From Ephydatia muelleri (Eukaryota > Porifera > Demospongiae > Spongillida > Spongillidae), in assembly GCA_013339895.1 (NCBI GenBank), contig JABACO010000002.1, forward strand, positions 7,348,924-7,412,923: DNA of 64,000 nt. Reading direction: 5' to 3'. Of this stretch, positions 47,170 to 58,320 are shown in pieces (position 1 is the stretch's first letter; each line of letters starts with the position of its first letter). The position numbers were made by a program, and so were the translations under genes. The notes beneath the pieces were generated by a model. It was not told the origin of the DNA. It saw nothing but the letters and a program-made list of their open reading frames with translations, and did not search any database.

Positions 47170-48557
47170 ACTAAATTTGGGTTTGAGGTACACTCCAAGT
47201 ATGCTCATTCAAATAGTCACCAAAAGTCCATGAGTGACTCACCATTTTGCAGTGGTAATGTCAACATGGCTAGAAACTACAACCAAATACGGCTTGTTGA
47301 AGTGAACATTTTGTGTCATCAGTGGTGCTGCAGCTTTTTCTATAGTGATGTGATAACTGTCACTCTCTTTGAACCCTCAGAGACGAAAGCTGTCTCCTAT
47401 GCGTTTGTAGCCATCGCCTTTGTTCTGCACACAGCCATCTGCATGCGTCAAATGTTATAAACATGAAAATTAAGTAAATCTGTGTTACAATAAAATCATG
47501 AATGTGAAACCCGCTAGCGTGTGTCACGTGAAGTATGTGCACTTGTACCAGAGATTATATTATCTCTGTGTCTATGTTAATGCTTCTTTAAAAACAATCA
47601 GGAACAGAATGCGCATTGTAAAACATATCATCCACAAGTTCTAGTGCCGCAAGGCTACAGTGTATAACTCACTCAGAACATTTCTCATCAAATCATGACT
47701 TCTTCAGCGAATTTCGGCTTTTAGAATCGTGAACTTTGTACATCTTCACTAGCTCCTTAAAGGCAAATCCTTGTCCAGACAATATAAACTTCTCATTGCT
47801 ACTGGCATTCAGTAACATCTCACTATCTGCTGGAAGGTATTCTTAGGTTGAGGATCCTCCTTTTCTGAACAATATGAGCAATATTTCTTTTTTGCTCATG
47901 CCAATGCATAAACAGTGGCAACCTTTCAATAATCATGTAACTTAATTTAACCCCTATAACACTAAGCCACTGTTTACTACTCACATAGCTCATGCGTTGG
48001 CTTCCGTCAGTTCCATGAACTGTGCAGCACTGCTACCTTCATGCTCGTTCTTATACTTGCCAAATGAAAATGACTCATTCAAAATGGAGCCGAAAATTGC
48101 ACAGTGTATGAGAATTATGCATCAGAATAGGCATATGTCAGCATGGTCATTTGATCAATTTTTCTTCGAATTGAAGAATTTGCAACTGCCAGGAATGAAT
48201 CCCAAGACCTAAAGTAAAACTCATGTACACCAACGGTCGAATTCCTTTCATACAAAACACATATGAGAATGTTATTGATGATGGCCTGAGCAGTTCTCGT
48301 ACATGTATCTTGCAGATGTTATTTGGGGCCACCATGGTTACATAGATCATGTATCAGCTGAAATACTGCTCTATGCATCCTTAATTTGGTACAACCATAC
48401 ATTAGAATACAACCATATTCTAATCCTGCACAAAGCTGGAAGCTACGTTGCCATTATCAGCAAATTGTCAAATGAAAGAGCACTACTAACTAGTTTTCAA
48501 GGAGCATACTTTTATAGTGAGCTTAAAAAGCTGCTATCATTCCTTGATCCAAAGGCG
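47170..48557. other. Degraded DNA, no gene supported
   Basis: Short ORFs (for example + 47230-47460 and + 48303-48692) show no domain and no consistent splice pattern. Probably old repeat. Confidence 0.35.
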
Positions 48558-49792
48558 GATTTTTGGAAAGATCCCAGGAGCAGGGCCATCTTCATGGTCT
48601 CCTCCGCCAAGGAGAAGCTCGTATCTCTGCCACCGTGTTTGGTTTGGGTCTCAGTCTTGTTTATTGCGAGCACAGTCTGGAGGGAGACTTAGAGCTCTTA
48701 GGGCTGTTTGGTTTCATTATATTAGTGTACATGTTTGTGACGTCCACTGTGCACAGGAGTATGTCTCTTGATTTCAGTTTAAAGGGGTTTTCATTTGGTT
48801 GTATGTTTCTGTATCTGTACCTCACAAAGTCTGTGATGTCATTGTCTGTAACCTTATTGGTGTGGGGGTTATATGGTATAAAGCTGAGTCCTTTGGAGAG
48901 TATGTCTGACTCTGTGTTAGTGAGGCAGTATGAGGACAGGTTGACAATATTGTCATGTTTATGGCACACATCATTCCTTTTTTTAGTTAAACGTCTCAGT
49001 CTATTTCTATTGTCTGGTTTTTATTCTCTTGTGTTTCTTGGTTTCCTCTGGGTGAATTTGGGTACCCTCAGCGTGGTGCCCATCTGGTGGGTGGTTTCCA
49101 ATGTTGTCTCCTCCCTGGTTGGCTATCAGGGGTCCTGTTTCGTAGAGACAATGATTTTTGTCTGTATCTACTGTGTGTGTGTTTAACGTACAAGTCACTA
49201 TCCGTTGCGTGGTCTTTTAGTTTGTGGTCCTTTGCCTCTCAGCTTCTGTTCTGACGTCTGCGCCCTTTCCAGTCAGACCTTCCTGGCCTCTCTTCTGTAG
49301 CGGATTTGAGGAGCTGCTCGTACGTGCCCCTTAGAGCTTTGGTCTGAAGCTCACTCAGAGATGGTTCGTTTATGGTTTCAAGAGTTTCTTTTCTCCGATG
49401 TTTTCGGTTCTGTCTCTGACTATGTTTTCGTAGTGGGTCATGGCTACTCTCATGTATCCCAGCGTGTTTATTTTGGTTTGTTCTTTCCACAGTTTGGTGG
49501 TGGTTTCGTCGGCCGACACTAGCATCATCATCCTAGGCTTGACACTGAGGCCCCTAGGGAGATTGCCGGTAGCCTCAGCTCTTTGGAGGTATTCCAGATG
49601 GTGGGAGGCATGAGCGATGTCTAACATCAGTTTTTTTATGTTGGCCATGTTTGACTGGACCTTCGCTCTGGGTGCGTCCATGGAAGATGGGGTACCGCGT
49701 GATGAGTCTGCTTTGTCATGGGTACCGCCTGCCTGGCGGGAGGACCGTGTTGATTTTTGGAAAGATCCCAGGAGCAGGGCCATCTTCATGGT
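48558..49792 (-). mobile_element. 5' part of a Penelope-like retroelement between 41-bp direct repeats
   Basis: The minus strand encodes a stretch like VNLSSYCLTNTESDILSKGL with SFIPYNPHT, resembling the region before the reverse transcriptase of Penelope-like elements. An upstream polar ORF starts near 49789 (MKMALLLGSFQKS). No reverse transcriptase or GIY-YIG endonuclease was found. A perfect 41-bp direct repeat (starts GATTTTTGGAAAGATCCCAG) lies at 48558-48598 and 49752-49792. Terminal direct repeats of this kind are known for the family. Incomplete and broken. Confidence 0.45.
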
Positions 49793-50239
49793 TACGTTAG
49801 GAGGGAACTTGAATATCCTAACTTGACCAAGTGGTTATTGTCATGGCCTGAAAATCCATCCATTATTAATTCCAATGGCACACCTGTCCATCTACGGATC
49901 TTCGTTCCATCATTTCCCATACATCTCACCAGGGAAGATTCCTTGTAGAGCAGCGAGGTTATTTACTACCCTTACATACTAAGGCAGGAGATGGCACTTG
50001 TATACATAAAGATTGCAGTCAACCTATCCTTTGCTTATTAGTTTTTGCTACCCCTTCCAGCCTGCCTGGTGTCACTTTCAGGCTACACGTTTGGTTAGGA
50101 ATAGCCCTGTAAAATAAAGTCGTTTCACCCATATTTAATATTTACATCCTCCTATTATAATTGCTTGCTGAGGTAGTTCTATTTCTTTCTCTGCGCCTCC
50201 TCTATATTTACATCCCATGTACATGAACTAGCTTACCTA

Positions 50240-50660
50240 CATTATATCTCCATCGTCAATGTCCAAACCACCCACAATGTCCCATTGCTTAGCTTCATAG
50301 AAAGCACGGACTTGAATCAGGGACCTTGAAATTGGGTATGGCTTACAAGTGCTTCTAGGAGTTCTCAATGAGTAAAACCAGTCAAACACTGCAGCATCAA
50401 TTTCTGGATATTTTTCTTTTCTTGCACATAGCTTTGAATCAGTTGGTATGGACCTGTCTTCAACAAAACTTTAGCAATGCACCTTGGTTTTGTATATTTG
50501 TGTATTCCTACCCCAAAGTGCTTAGCAATGTCAGAGACTAGTTTTCCAAGCTTCAGCTCGCTGAGGTGATGTTTCTTTCATTGCCCTCGTAATACTGATC
50601 TTGCTCTGGATAATAGTCTTGCACTGTCTGCATGCTATAGAACTGGTGCGAGGAGTGAAT
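50240..50660 (-). pseudogene. Pogo/CENP-B-type transposase N-terminal fragment
   Basis: The minus strand reads RKEKYPEIDAAVFDWFYSLR ... PISRSLIQVRAFYEAKQ, fitting the CENP-B-type helix-turn-helix found in pogo/Tigger transposases. An upstream piece KLGKLVSDIAKHFGVGIHKY looks like a preceding HTH. No DDE domain is present. Frame broken in places. Confidence 0.45.
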
Positions 50661-50717
50661 TGAATTGTAAATCTTCAATGGAGTCTGAAGGTATCGTTTG
50701 GTTTGGGCTGTTATCCT

Positions 50718-51197
50718 TCAGTGAACTGACTGATAAGGTATCACAATCTGCAACACAACTTTATACAGAGAGATGACATTAGCCAAATGTGGTGTAGCTT
50801 GCACACTTCTACCTGTGCAAAAGGATGCTATATAAGCTGCTGAAGAGTGATCAGCTAGTGAGCAGAGCCCCAATCCTCCTCTACACAGATTCATTTTAGC
50901 TTGCTTCCAAGCAGTATCTGAAGTATCCACACCAGTGACGTTTGCAAAGGAGCGGCGAATATCCACGTCGTAGCACTGCATGGCACTCAGGATAAGGTGT
51001 GGTGGCATGACACTGGTAATGTGGATCAGCTTGCAAAAACCAGAGCAGAGATGCAACAGGGCCAATGCATAGTTATTCACACGAATGGCTAGATGGGTGG
51101 CTACTTGTGAGAAACCCTTCAAGGCCTCTGGTGCCATTTTCAGCACCCAACCCAGGCTTGCTGCTGTTAGAATTGATGGGATTAAGGGAGAGGTCAA
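50718..51197 (-). pseudogene. LINE-type reverse transcriptase, C-terminal region
   Basis: An open stretch of 159 codons on the minus strand, with CSGFCKLIHITSVMPPHLI then AWKQAKMNLCRGGLGLCSLA and HSSAAYIASF. This matches the conserved region downstream of the RT core in a widespread invertebrate non-LTR family. RT core and endonuclease are absent. Confidence 0.6.
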
Positions 51198-52240
51198 CGT
51201 GATGTCAAAAGCAGGATGTTTCCCTCTATCCCAATTGAGGACAAGTACTGTGCATCCGCTGGCCAGGTATGGCTTCCATCACGTGTAAGCCCTCACTCCA
51301 AGGTGGGCAAAATGGCAGAACTCAGCACTCTGTGGGCAGGCAATTCCCAACTGCAAAGGTTGAAAGAAGTCTGCTGCTTACAGTTTTATTACAGCTTTCG
51401 ACGGTGAAGGTGCATTTCCAAAGAATATTATAACCTAACTTATAAGTTTATAATTATCCACGTGGCTGTTGCGCGTTTTCAAAGTTAATCCTCAAGCAAT
51501 AGAGCACAGTATCATTTTAAATACTATGGAGACTTGATCATAGTGGCACCACAATTTAATAAAGATCTTTAATAATCTGTTGTAGTACAAGAGTGCCCAG
51601 GTATGCATGTTCTCCAACACATTTTTAAGCATGTAATTGAAAGTGTGGGTAATCACGGTTATTGTCTCATGCTGAGAATGTTGCATTGTTGCAATGCTGC
51701 AAACATTTACATTTCAATGTAAATGTTGACATTTCAATGTAAATGTTTGCTCCCTTTGCCATGGTATAAATGCTTTATTTGACCGTTTTCACTTTCTGTG
51801 CAAGTTCACAATGGACCTAGCAATTTAACATAATTTGCAATGTGGTAAAGTTGATGCATGTTATAGGTACAGGTTGCTTCTCCATAGAGCTCTGCTACTA
51901 TTATAAAATTCACTTAGCATCAATTCAGCTGAATTAATTGACGGAGTTTTTTTTTCCCTTGCAGAAATGTGGACAGTGCATACAAAAAAAGCCAAGTAAG
52001 TATCAAGGTGGAATATAACCATGAAGAAGTGGAACATTACAAATAAAGCCATTATTTAATTCCCAGTAGTTTCTATTTCTGGGTCATCAACTTATTTCAT
52101 GAGGTGGAGGGTCCATGGGCCTTTCCGCCATGTAGAAGTTTCAATTTTGACTTCCAGACAATGAAATTACAACATTTTCAGATTGTTTGTTTTGTAAAAA
52201 AACAAACATTTGACACTTTTGCCACTTCCCATCTATCCAT
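51198..52240. other. AT-rich, no gene seen
   Basis: Contains a small palindromic duplication of ACATTTCAATGTAAATGTT at about 51703-51750. Nothing else recognised. Confidence 0.4.
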
Positions 52241-52244
52241 TGCA

Positions 52245-52540
52245 GCCTCGCAGCAGCAAACCAGGCAGAGCAGACCAAGATCAAGAAGTACAGTTACCTC
52301 ACCTCCCATGTGTACCATTCCTTCACTCCTGCTGTTGCCTTTGAAACTTCTGGAGTCTGTGACCTCATGTCATGCTTGACGGACTTGGTCGCCACATTGC
52401 AAACACTACAGGTGACAAAAGCTCACTTGCATACCTCATGCAAAGGGTTCTCAGTTGCCATTCAGAGGGGGAATGCTGCATCCGTTTTGGGAACTTTGCC
52501 TCCAACCCTCTCCCCTCCTTTCAATGATGTCATTTAGTGG
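52245..52540 (+). pseudogene. 3' tail of a LINE ORF on the opposite strand
   Basis: KKYSYLTSHVYHSFTPAVAF with ETSG, then FSVAIQRGNAASVLGTLP. The last motif is the typical end of ORF2-like proteins in the same LINE group as 50718-51197. It points the other way, so it is a separate insertion. Confidence 0.6.
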
Positions 52541-53343
52541 TAGTATGTTTTGTAAATGTATTGAATTGTCACTTCGGTGTATGAATACAGTGGTTAAGAC
52601 AACACTTGTTTAAATGTGTAAAAAAAAATTCATACCTAGGAATTTGAATGTTCTGTTCTCTGACGTATTATCTTTCCCACTACTATATTGGTCCAGTCAT
52701 GATCTCATTTATTGTAGTAATTAATTAACGATGATGGTATTACGCAAGATTGGAACAGAGGTCGGTCTTCATGGCGACTACATGTAATTGCTTAATGCGT
52801 ACTGGGCTCTGGCACCAGTATACTCTGATCCTTCCCCTCAATTGCTGCCCCTGAGTCTTGGGCCCTAGCAGGTGGCGTAGGAAAGGAGTTCATCGAAGGT
52901 GAGTATTAGTTTACGATCATCTACTAGTAATTATGCACACTCACACACATATACAGCTCCATGTGTGTCAGCAGTAGCGAAACTGGGCCAGTAGAACCTT
53001 TGGACAAATCACAAGATCACTTTATGGCACTGAAAACGCTGGCATACAACTTGAAAAATTGATTTCATTTTTATATAAATTTCAACCACATATGATTAAA
53101 AGGTGCTCTAATTATCAAACCGGTGAGTAATTTCTGATGAAATTGCTAGTTTCTTTCATCCAACAAGTCTTCTCTGGATCATTGCCAAATACAGAGTTAA
53201 TTGTGAGGTGTCCTCCTGATGTTGCGTACTCTGAAAATGCTGTTTCACTCTTTGGTATTATTCCTTCTGGCAATTTGACTGTCCTGCTTGACCTTGGTAG
53301 CTCATTAGGGATCCCTTTACCTGATAAAATATTCAGCAGTTAT
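52541..53343. other. Mostly non-coding; one ORF of unknown meaning
   Basis: A + ORF at 53137-53355 (FSGSLPNTELIVRCPPDVAY) has a protein-like composition but no recognised domain, start context or partner exon. Confidence 0.3.
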
Positions 53344-53789
53344 TTAACTCGTTGAACCCCAAATGCATATATACATACATGCTCACAATGAGAATTATCT
53401 GCTTCACCATTGATGCAGTGCTATGTGTTGATAAAAATCACTTTGAATATGCATGCCAGTGCAATGCTGACATGCACGTCAAATGTTTGAAAATATGTGG
53501 TCCCAGTGTAAGCACATTTTGTGCGCCCACTGGCACATTTGTTGCAACAACCCATAATACAAACTTGCAAAAGGGGGATGGGGTTGAAGTGATGCATTAG
53601 TGAAGTGAATAATGGCCAGCGTGAGAGGAAACATAATTACTTTGTACATGTTTACAAGTGTATCAAGCATATACATGTCTTAGAGCTGTGACTGATGAAC
53701 AAATGTTTGCTTGCAATAGCTAAATCATGCATGAATGGTGTAACGGTTGTGTGTGCATGCATGCATGCACTTGGCGTTCCAAGAGTTAA
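53344..53789. mobile_element. TTAA-bounded MITE, copy 2
   Basis: Begins TTAACTCGTTGAACCCC and ends GGCGTTCCAAGAGTTAA, like 4401-4738. The interiors share little. Confidence 0.55.
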
Positions 53790-54409
53790 AGCATGCAATT
53801 GAGATGTGCATCATGCTTACCAGAAATGGAAAATTTCATGCTTGCACAAACTGTCTGGTTCCAATTATGCACACATTCATTGAGATCCATGACACACAGA
53901 AATGATGTGTCATGGAGTCTGTATCAAAGTCCCCTCTTTCTAGCATCTGCAGAAGACAAGACTTTATTGGGTAATTGACCCAGTGATTCAATTTCTGGCC
54001 AGTAGCACTCAGCAGTATGGTTCTACAACAATTGTAATGAATTTATAATAGATAGTATACAATGAAAATACCAGCGTGGAAGCTGTATTTCCGCAGATGC
54101 AGTATTCGCTGTGCAATAGCCTCTTGTACACTATAGAAAGGTCTAAAGGGTGCAACGGCACTGCAAACTGTTTGTCCTGCTTACCACCAAGCACGCATCA
54201 ATAAAACGCATCTAAGTATAAATTCAGTTCAGTTTGGTCAGAAACTACATACCAACCAAAATGAGAAACTCGTGATGTTTGTGCTGTTGATGGCTACTCA
54301 GGAGCTTTATCACCATGCCAATCAAGAACAGTGTAAAAATTTATCAGCATATGTTGAGGCTAGACCATGTGCGAAAGTCAGATTCTCAAGTACCTTTGAT
54401 TGTTAATTT
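53790..54409. other. No gene seen
   Basis: No coding or repeat pattern recognised. Confidence 0.4.
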
Positions 54410-54600
54410 AATTTAGGTGGAGTATGGATTGTTTGATCAGCTTCGTGTTGACCATGGCAAGGAATGGGTTCTCTCACTATTTGTTCAAGAGAAACTTGCT
54501 CATTTGCGCTGGTCAAGCCACCACACAGACAGTTTGTTTCAAAAACTTTCACACTGAGAAGTCCGCAAGTCACTTTGCGTCCATACACTGGTCCTACCTG
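54410..54600 (+). mobile_element. Integrase-core fragment (fossil)
   Basis: VEYGLFDQLRVDHGKEWVLS with LFVQEKLAHLR resembles the core of an rve-type integrase seen in many cnidarian and sponge mobile elements. The family cannot be fixed from so short a piece. Broken. Confidence 0.4.
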
Positions 54601-54918
54601 TTACCAAAACGAATAAGCGATACTTTGGATACACTTATTAATATTACCCTGATAATAGCTTCCAGTACAACTGCTTCAACTGATTCTCCATATATCCTTA
54701 GCCTCACAGAACCGCTGAATATTCCTCACATTTATTCCACTCTCACCAGGAAACATATGCAGCATTATGAATTTTTTCTACTTGAATATTTCGCTTCACA
54801 TATTCCTCCAGCTTGTCTAGCTTAGCCATGCCTGAATGAAATACCCACATGGTCATGGATCATAGGTGCATGCACAGGCGTATTGCAAGCATGCGCTTAG
54901 CAAGGTGTGACACAGAAG

Positions 54919-55182
54919 ATGAGTGCTGCTGAGCAAGTCATTCGATTTGCAATGGACAAAAAAGAATTTGAAGTGGGTCTGTCCACAGAAGGTACCATAA
55001 CTACAAAGCAAATTGGCCTAATGTTTCAGGTTGGTATCAAGATGTAGTTCTGAGATGTAATATCATTTCCATAACTGATCATGATTCTTGTACCTTATCT
55101 ATCCGATTCAGTTGACTCCACAAACTGTGTGGTTGCGACTCGATGGGGAGGCATCTTCGATCTCTATTCAGTTGAATCGTTC
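54919..55182 (+). CDS. Possible two-exon fragment of an unknown protein
   Basis: MSAAEQVIRFAMDKKEFEVG continuing to KQIGLMFQ ends at a CAG/GTTGGT donor (55029). After an 83-bp intron with acceptor ATTCAG it continues in phase 0 as LTPQTVWLRLDGEASSISIQ. It then meets a stop unless further splicing occurs. No domain recognised. The polar, hydrophobic mix looks like genuine protein, but the model is weak. Confidence 0.3.
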
Positions 55183-55620
55183 TCTCTTCTAGTCGTGAAA
55201 GGAGTGTCTTGCGCTCAATCTACAGAATCATCCGAAGTACCGCATAGTAGCAGGTCAACTACCACTTTGAGTTCAACACCGTGTTCGGGAAATGGACCTA
55301 ACTCTCCTCTTCTAAGCAGTCATCAACACCCACGTGGCCAAGTTTAGCTTTCGTGGTTCACAGTCAAACTAAGGGCCAGTCTAAGAAGAAAGGGTCTGTC
55401 AATCACACTTTAAAGGTGATTGTAGCTAGCATCAACGGAGATAAACCATCTTTTAGTAAATGGGACCTAGTATCTATGATGGGACCTTCGAATCTACTGC
55501 CTCCCTGCCACACTTATTTTCTGTGGTCTACAACCAGCTTGGGGCAGAACACATAATACCATAACCTCAGCCGCGGCTTCTAATCGGTACTTGAAACGCT
55601 TTGCCCGGGCGTTTTTAAAA
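55183..55620. other. Unassigned stretch downstream of the fragment
   Basis: One open frame at 55353-55556 (+) without a recognised domain. Could hold further exons of the preceding fragment. Confidence 0.25.
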
Positions 55621-55623
55621 ACG

Positions 55624-55832
55624 CACCGCTTAGAAGTTAGCCGTACATTCCACAGCCGCACATTCCACACATATTAGCACTGATTAAAAATAATGCGCAG
55701 GCCGCTAATGCGTGAATATGATTACAAGTACATATACTGCGATACATCACTACATGTAGGCATTTCTGGACCTCAACCTAGAGGCTGCCTGACTTTGCCC
55801 ATGTCATTGGCCCCACCGCTTAGAAGTTAGCC
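55624..55832. repeat. Direct repeat pair, 19 bp
   Basis: CACCGCTTAGAAGTTAGCC occurs at 55624-55642 and 55814-55832, each followed by a similar ACATT...CCGCACATTCC stretch. It may mark the outer end of the element that contains the 163-bp array. Confidence 0.5.
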
Positions 55833-55984
55833 CAACATTTCTTTGCCGCACATTCCATACCAATTACCACGTATACTTTGGCCGCACGGCCGCATTGCGT
55901 CATTAATATCGTCAGATACGCTACAGTTGAAAAAGATCAGACACTTAGACTCTTTCTGCAAATCGTTACTGCAACAGAACGATG

Positions 55985-58008
55985 CTACTCTACACATGAC
56001 ATGCCTGTGTTTGTGCCTTGTCATAGACCCTCCCCTTTATGGACAGGAGAGGTTCAAGTGTGCATTCATAGAGACAGTTTGAAGAGTTGCATGCCCCCAA
56101 CCAAATAAATTAAAATACAGGTGAGGCTGCACATCACACACATCACACACAGCCCACATGACATGCCTATGCTAGTGGCACTCCCATGGCCCCTCCCCTT
56201 TATGAACAGGAGAGGTTCAAGTGTGCATACATAGGAACAATTTTAAGAGTTGCATGCCCCCAAACCAAACAAACCAAAATACAGGTGAGGCTGCACTACT
56301 GAGACATCACACACAGCCCACATGACATGCCTATGCTAGTGGCACGCCCATGGCCCCTCCCCTTTTTGAACAGGAGAGGTTCAAGTGTGCATACATAGGA
56401 ACAATTTTAAGAGTTGCATACCCCCAACCAAAAAAACCAAAATACAGGTGAGGCTGCACTACTGAGACATCACACACAGCCCACATGACATGCCTATGCT
56501 AGTGGCACGCCCTTGGCCCCTCCCCTTTTTGAACAGGAGAGGTTCAAGTGTGCATACATAGGAACAATTTTAACAGTTGCAAGCCCCCAAACCAAACAAA
56601 CCAAAATACAGGTGAGGCTGCACTACTCAGACATCACACACAGCCCACATGACATGCCTATGCTAGTGGCACGCCCTTGGCCCCTCCCCTTTTTGAACAG
56701 GAGAGGTTCAAGTGTGCATACATAGGAGCAATTTTAAGAGTTGCTTGCCCCCAAACCAAACAAACCAAAATACAGGTGAGGCTGCACTACTGAGACATCA
56801 CACACAGCCCACATGACATGCCTATGCTAGTGGCACGCCCATGGCCCCTCCCCTTTTTGAACAGGAGAGGTTCAAGTGTGCATACATAGGAACAATTTTA
56901 AGAGTTGCATGCCCCCAACCAAACAAACCAAAATACAAGTGAGGCTGCACTACTCAGACATCACACACAGCCCACATGACATGCCTATGCTAATGGCACG
57001 CCCTTGGCCCCTCCCCTTTTTGAACAGGAGAGGTTCAAGTGTGCATACATAGGGACAATTTTATACCCCCAACCAAACAAACCAAAATACAGGTGAGGCT
57101 GCACTACTCAGACATCACACACAGCCCACATGACATGCCTATGCTAGTGGCACGCCCTTGGCCCCTCCCCTTTTTGAACAGGAGAGGTTTAAGTGTGCAT
57201 GCATAGGAACAATTTTAAGAGTTGCATGCCCCCAACCAAACAAACCAAAATACAGGTGAGGCTGCACTACTCAGACATCACACACAGCCCACATGACATG
57301 CCTATGCTAATGGCACGCCCTTGGCCCCTCCCCTTTTTGAACAGGAGAGGTTCAAGTGTGCATACATAGGGACAATTTTATACCCCCAACCAAACAAACC
57401 AAAATACAGGTGAGGCTGCACTACTGAGACATCACACACAGCCCACATGACATGCCTATGCTAGTGGCACGCCCTTGGCCCCTCCCCTTTTTGAACAGGA
57501 GAGGTTCAAGTGTGCATTCATAGCAACAATTTTAAGAGTTGCATACCCAAAACCAAACAAACCAAAATACAGGTGAGGCTGCACTACTCAGACATCACAC
57601 ACAGCCCACATGACATGCCTATGCTAGTGGCACGCCCATGGCCCCTCCCCTTTTTGAACAGGAGAGGTTCAAGTGTGCATGCATAGGAACAATTTTAAGA
57701 GTTGCATGCCCCCAACCAAACAAACCAAAATACAGGTGAGGCTGCACTACTCAGACATCACACACAGCCCACATGACATGCCTATGCTAGTGGCACGCCC
57801 TTGGCCCCTCCCCTTTTTGAACAGGAGAGGTTCAAGTGTGCATACATAGGAACAATTTTAAGAGTTGCATGCCCCCAACCAAACAAACCAAAATACAGGT
57901 GAGGCTGCACTACGGAGACATCACACACAGCCCACATGACATGCTTGTGCATGTGACACGCCCAAGGCCCCTCCCCTTTTTGAACAGGAGAGGTTCAAGT
58001 GTGAATGA
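55985..58008 (+). repeat. 163-bp tandem array, left (about 12 units)
   Basis: Unit landmarks: ACAGGTGAGGCTGCACTACT, ATCACACACAGCCCACATGA, CCCCTCCCCTTTTTGAACAG, GAGAGGTTCAAGTGTGCATA, CCCCCAACCAAACAAACC. ACAGGTGAGG-type starts lie at about 56117, 56281, 56444, 56608, 56772, 56935, 57089, 57252, 57406, 57569, 57732 and 57895. The period is 163-164, or 154 where a 10-bp piece (AGAGTTGCAT) is missing. The first unit is the most divergent and the last breaks off after TTCAAGTGTG. Confidence 0.95.
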
Positions 58009-58320
58009 AAGGGTCAAAGTTAATAATGAGTTACTTTTTTCATTGGACTTTCAAGCACTCCGTGAATACATTGTAATTTATCATTAAGCTGTGCATGAGA
58101 ATATCTTCATATTGTCTGAAATTTCACATTATTCTGAAGTGCAAATAAGGAATGACACAAAACAGATACACAAAGTTTTTATGGAAGTGTGTTATTGAGA
58201 AAGTGACTGATTGCTTGCTTACGACTGACGTTGAACTTAATGGCAATGAGAGCAGTAATGATCTAGGTAAAAATTGTTAAAATACTTTATTGCATGGAGT
58301 TTGAATCAATTACGTTACAG
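58009..58320. other. 3' flank of the protease gene
   Basis: AT-rich spacer between the left array and the stop codon. An AATAAA-like polyadenylation signal is not obvious in the minus orientation. Nothing else seen. Confidence 0.4.

Noticed and set aside
48563-49186. 207-codon hydrophobic plus-strand ORF
   Set aside because: Antisense of the Penelope-like fragment, whose minus-strand motifs are recognisable.
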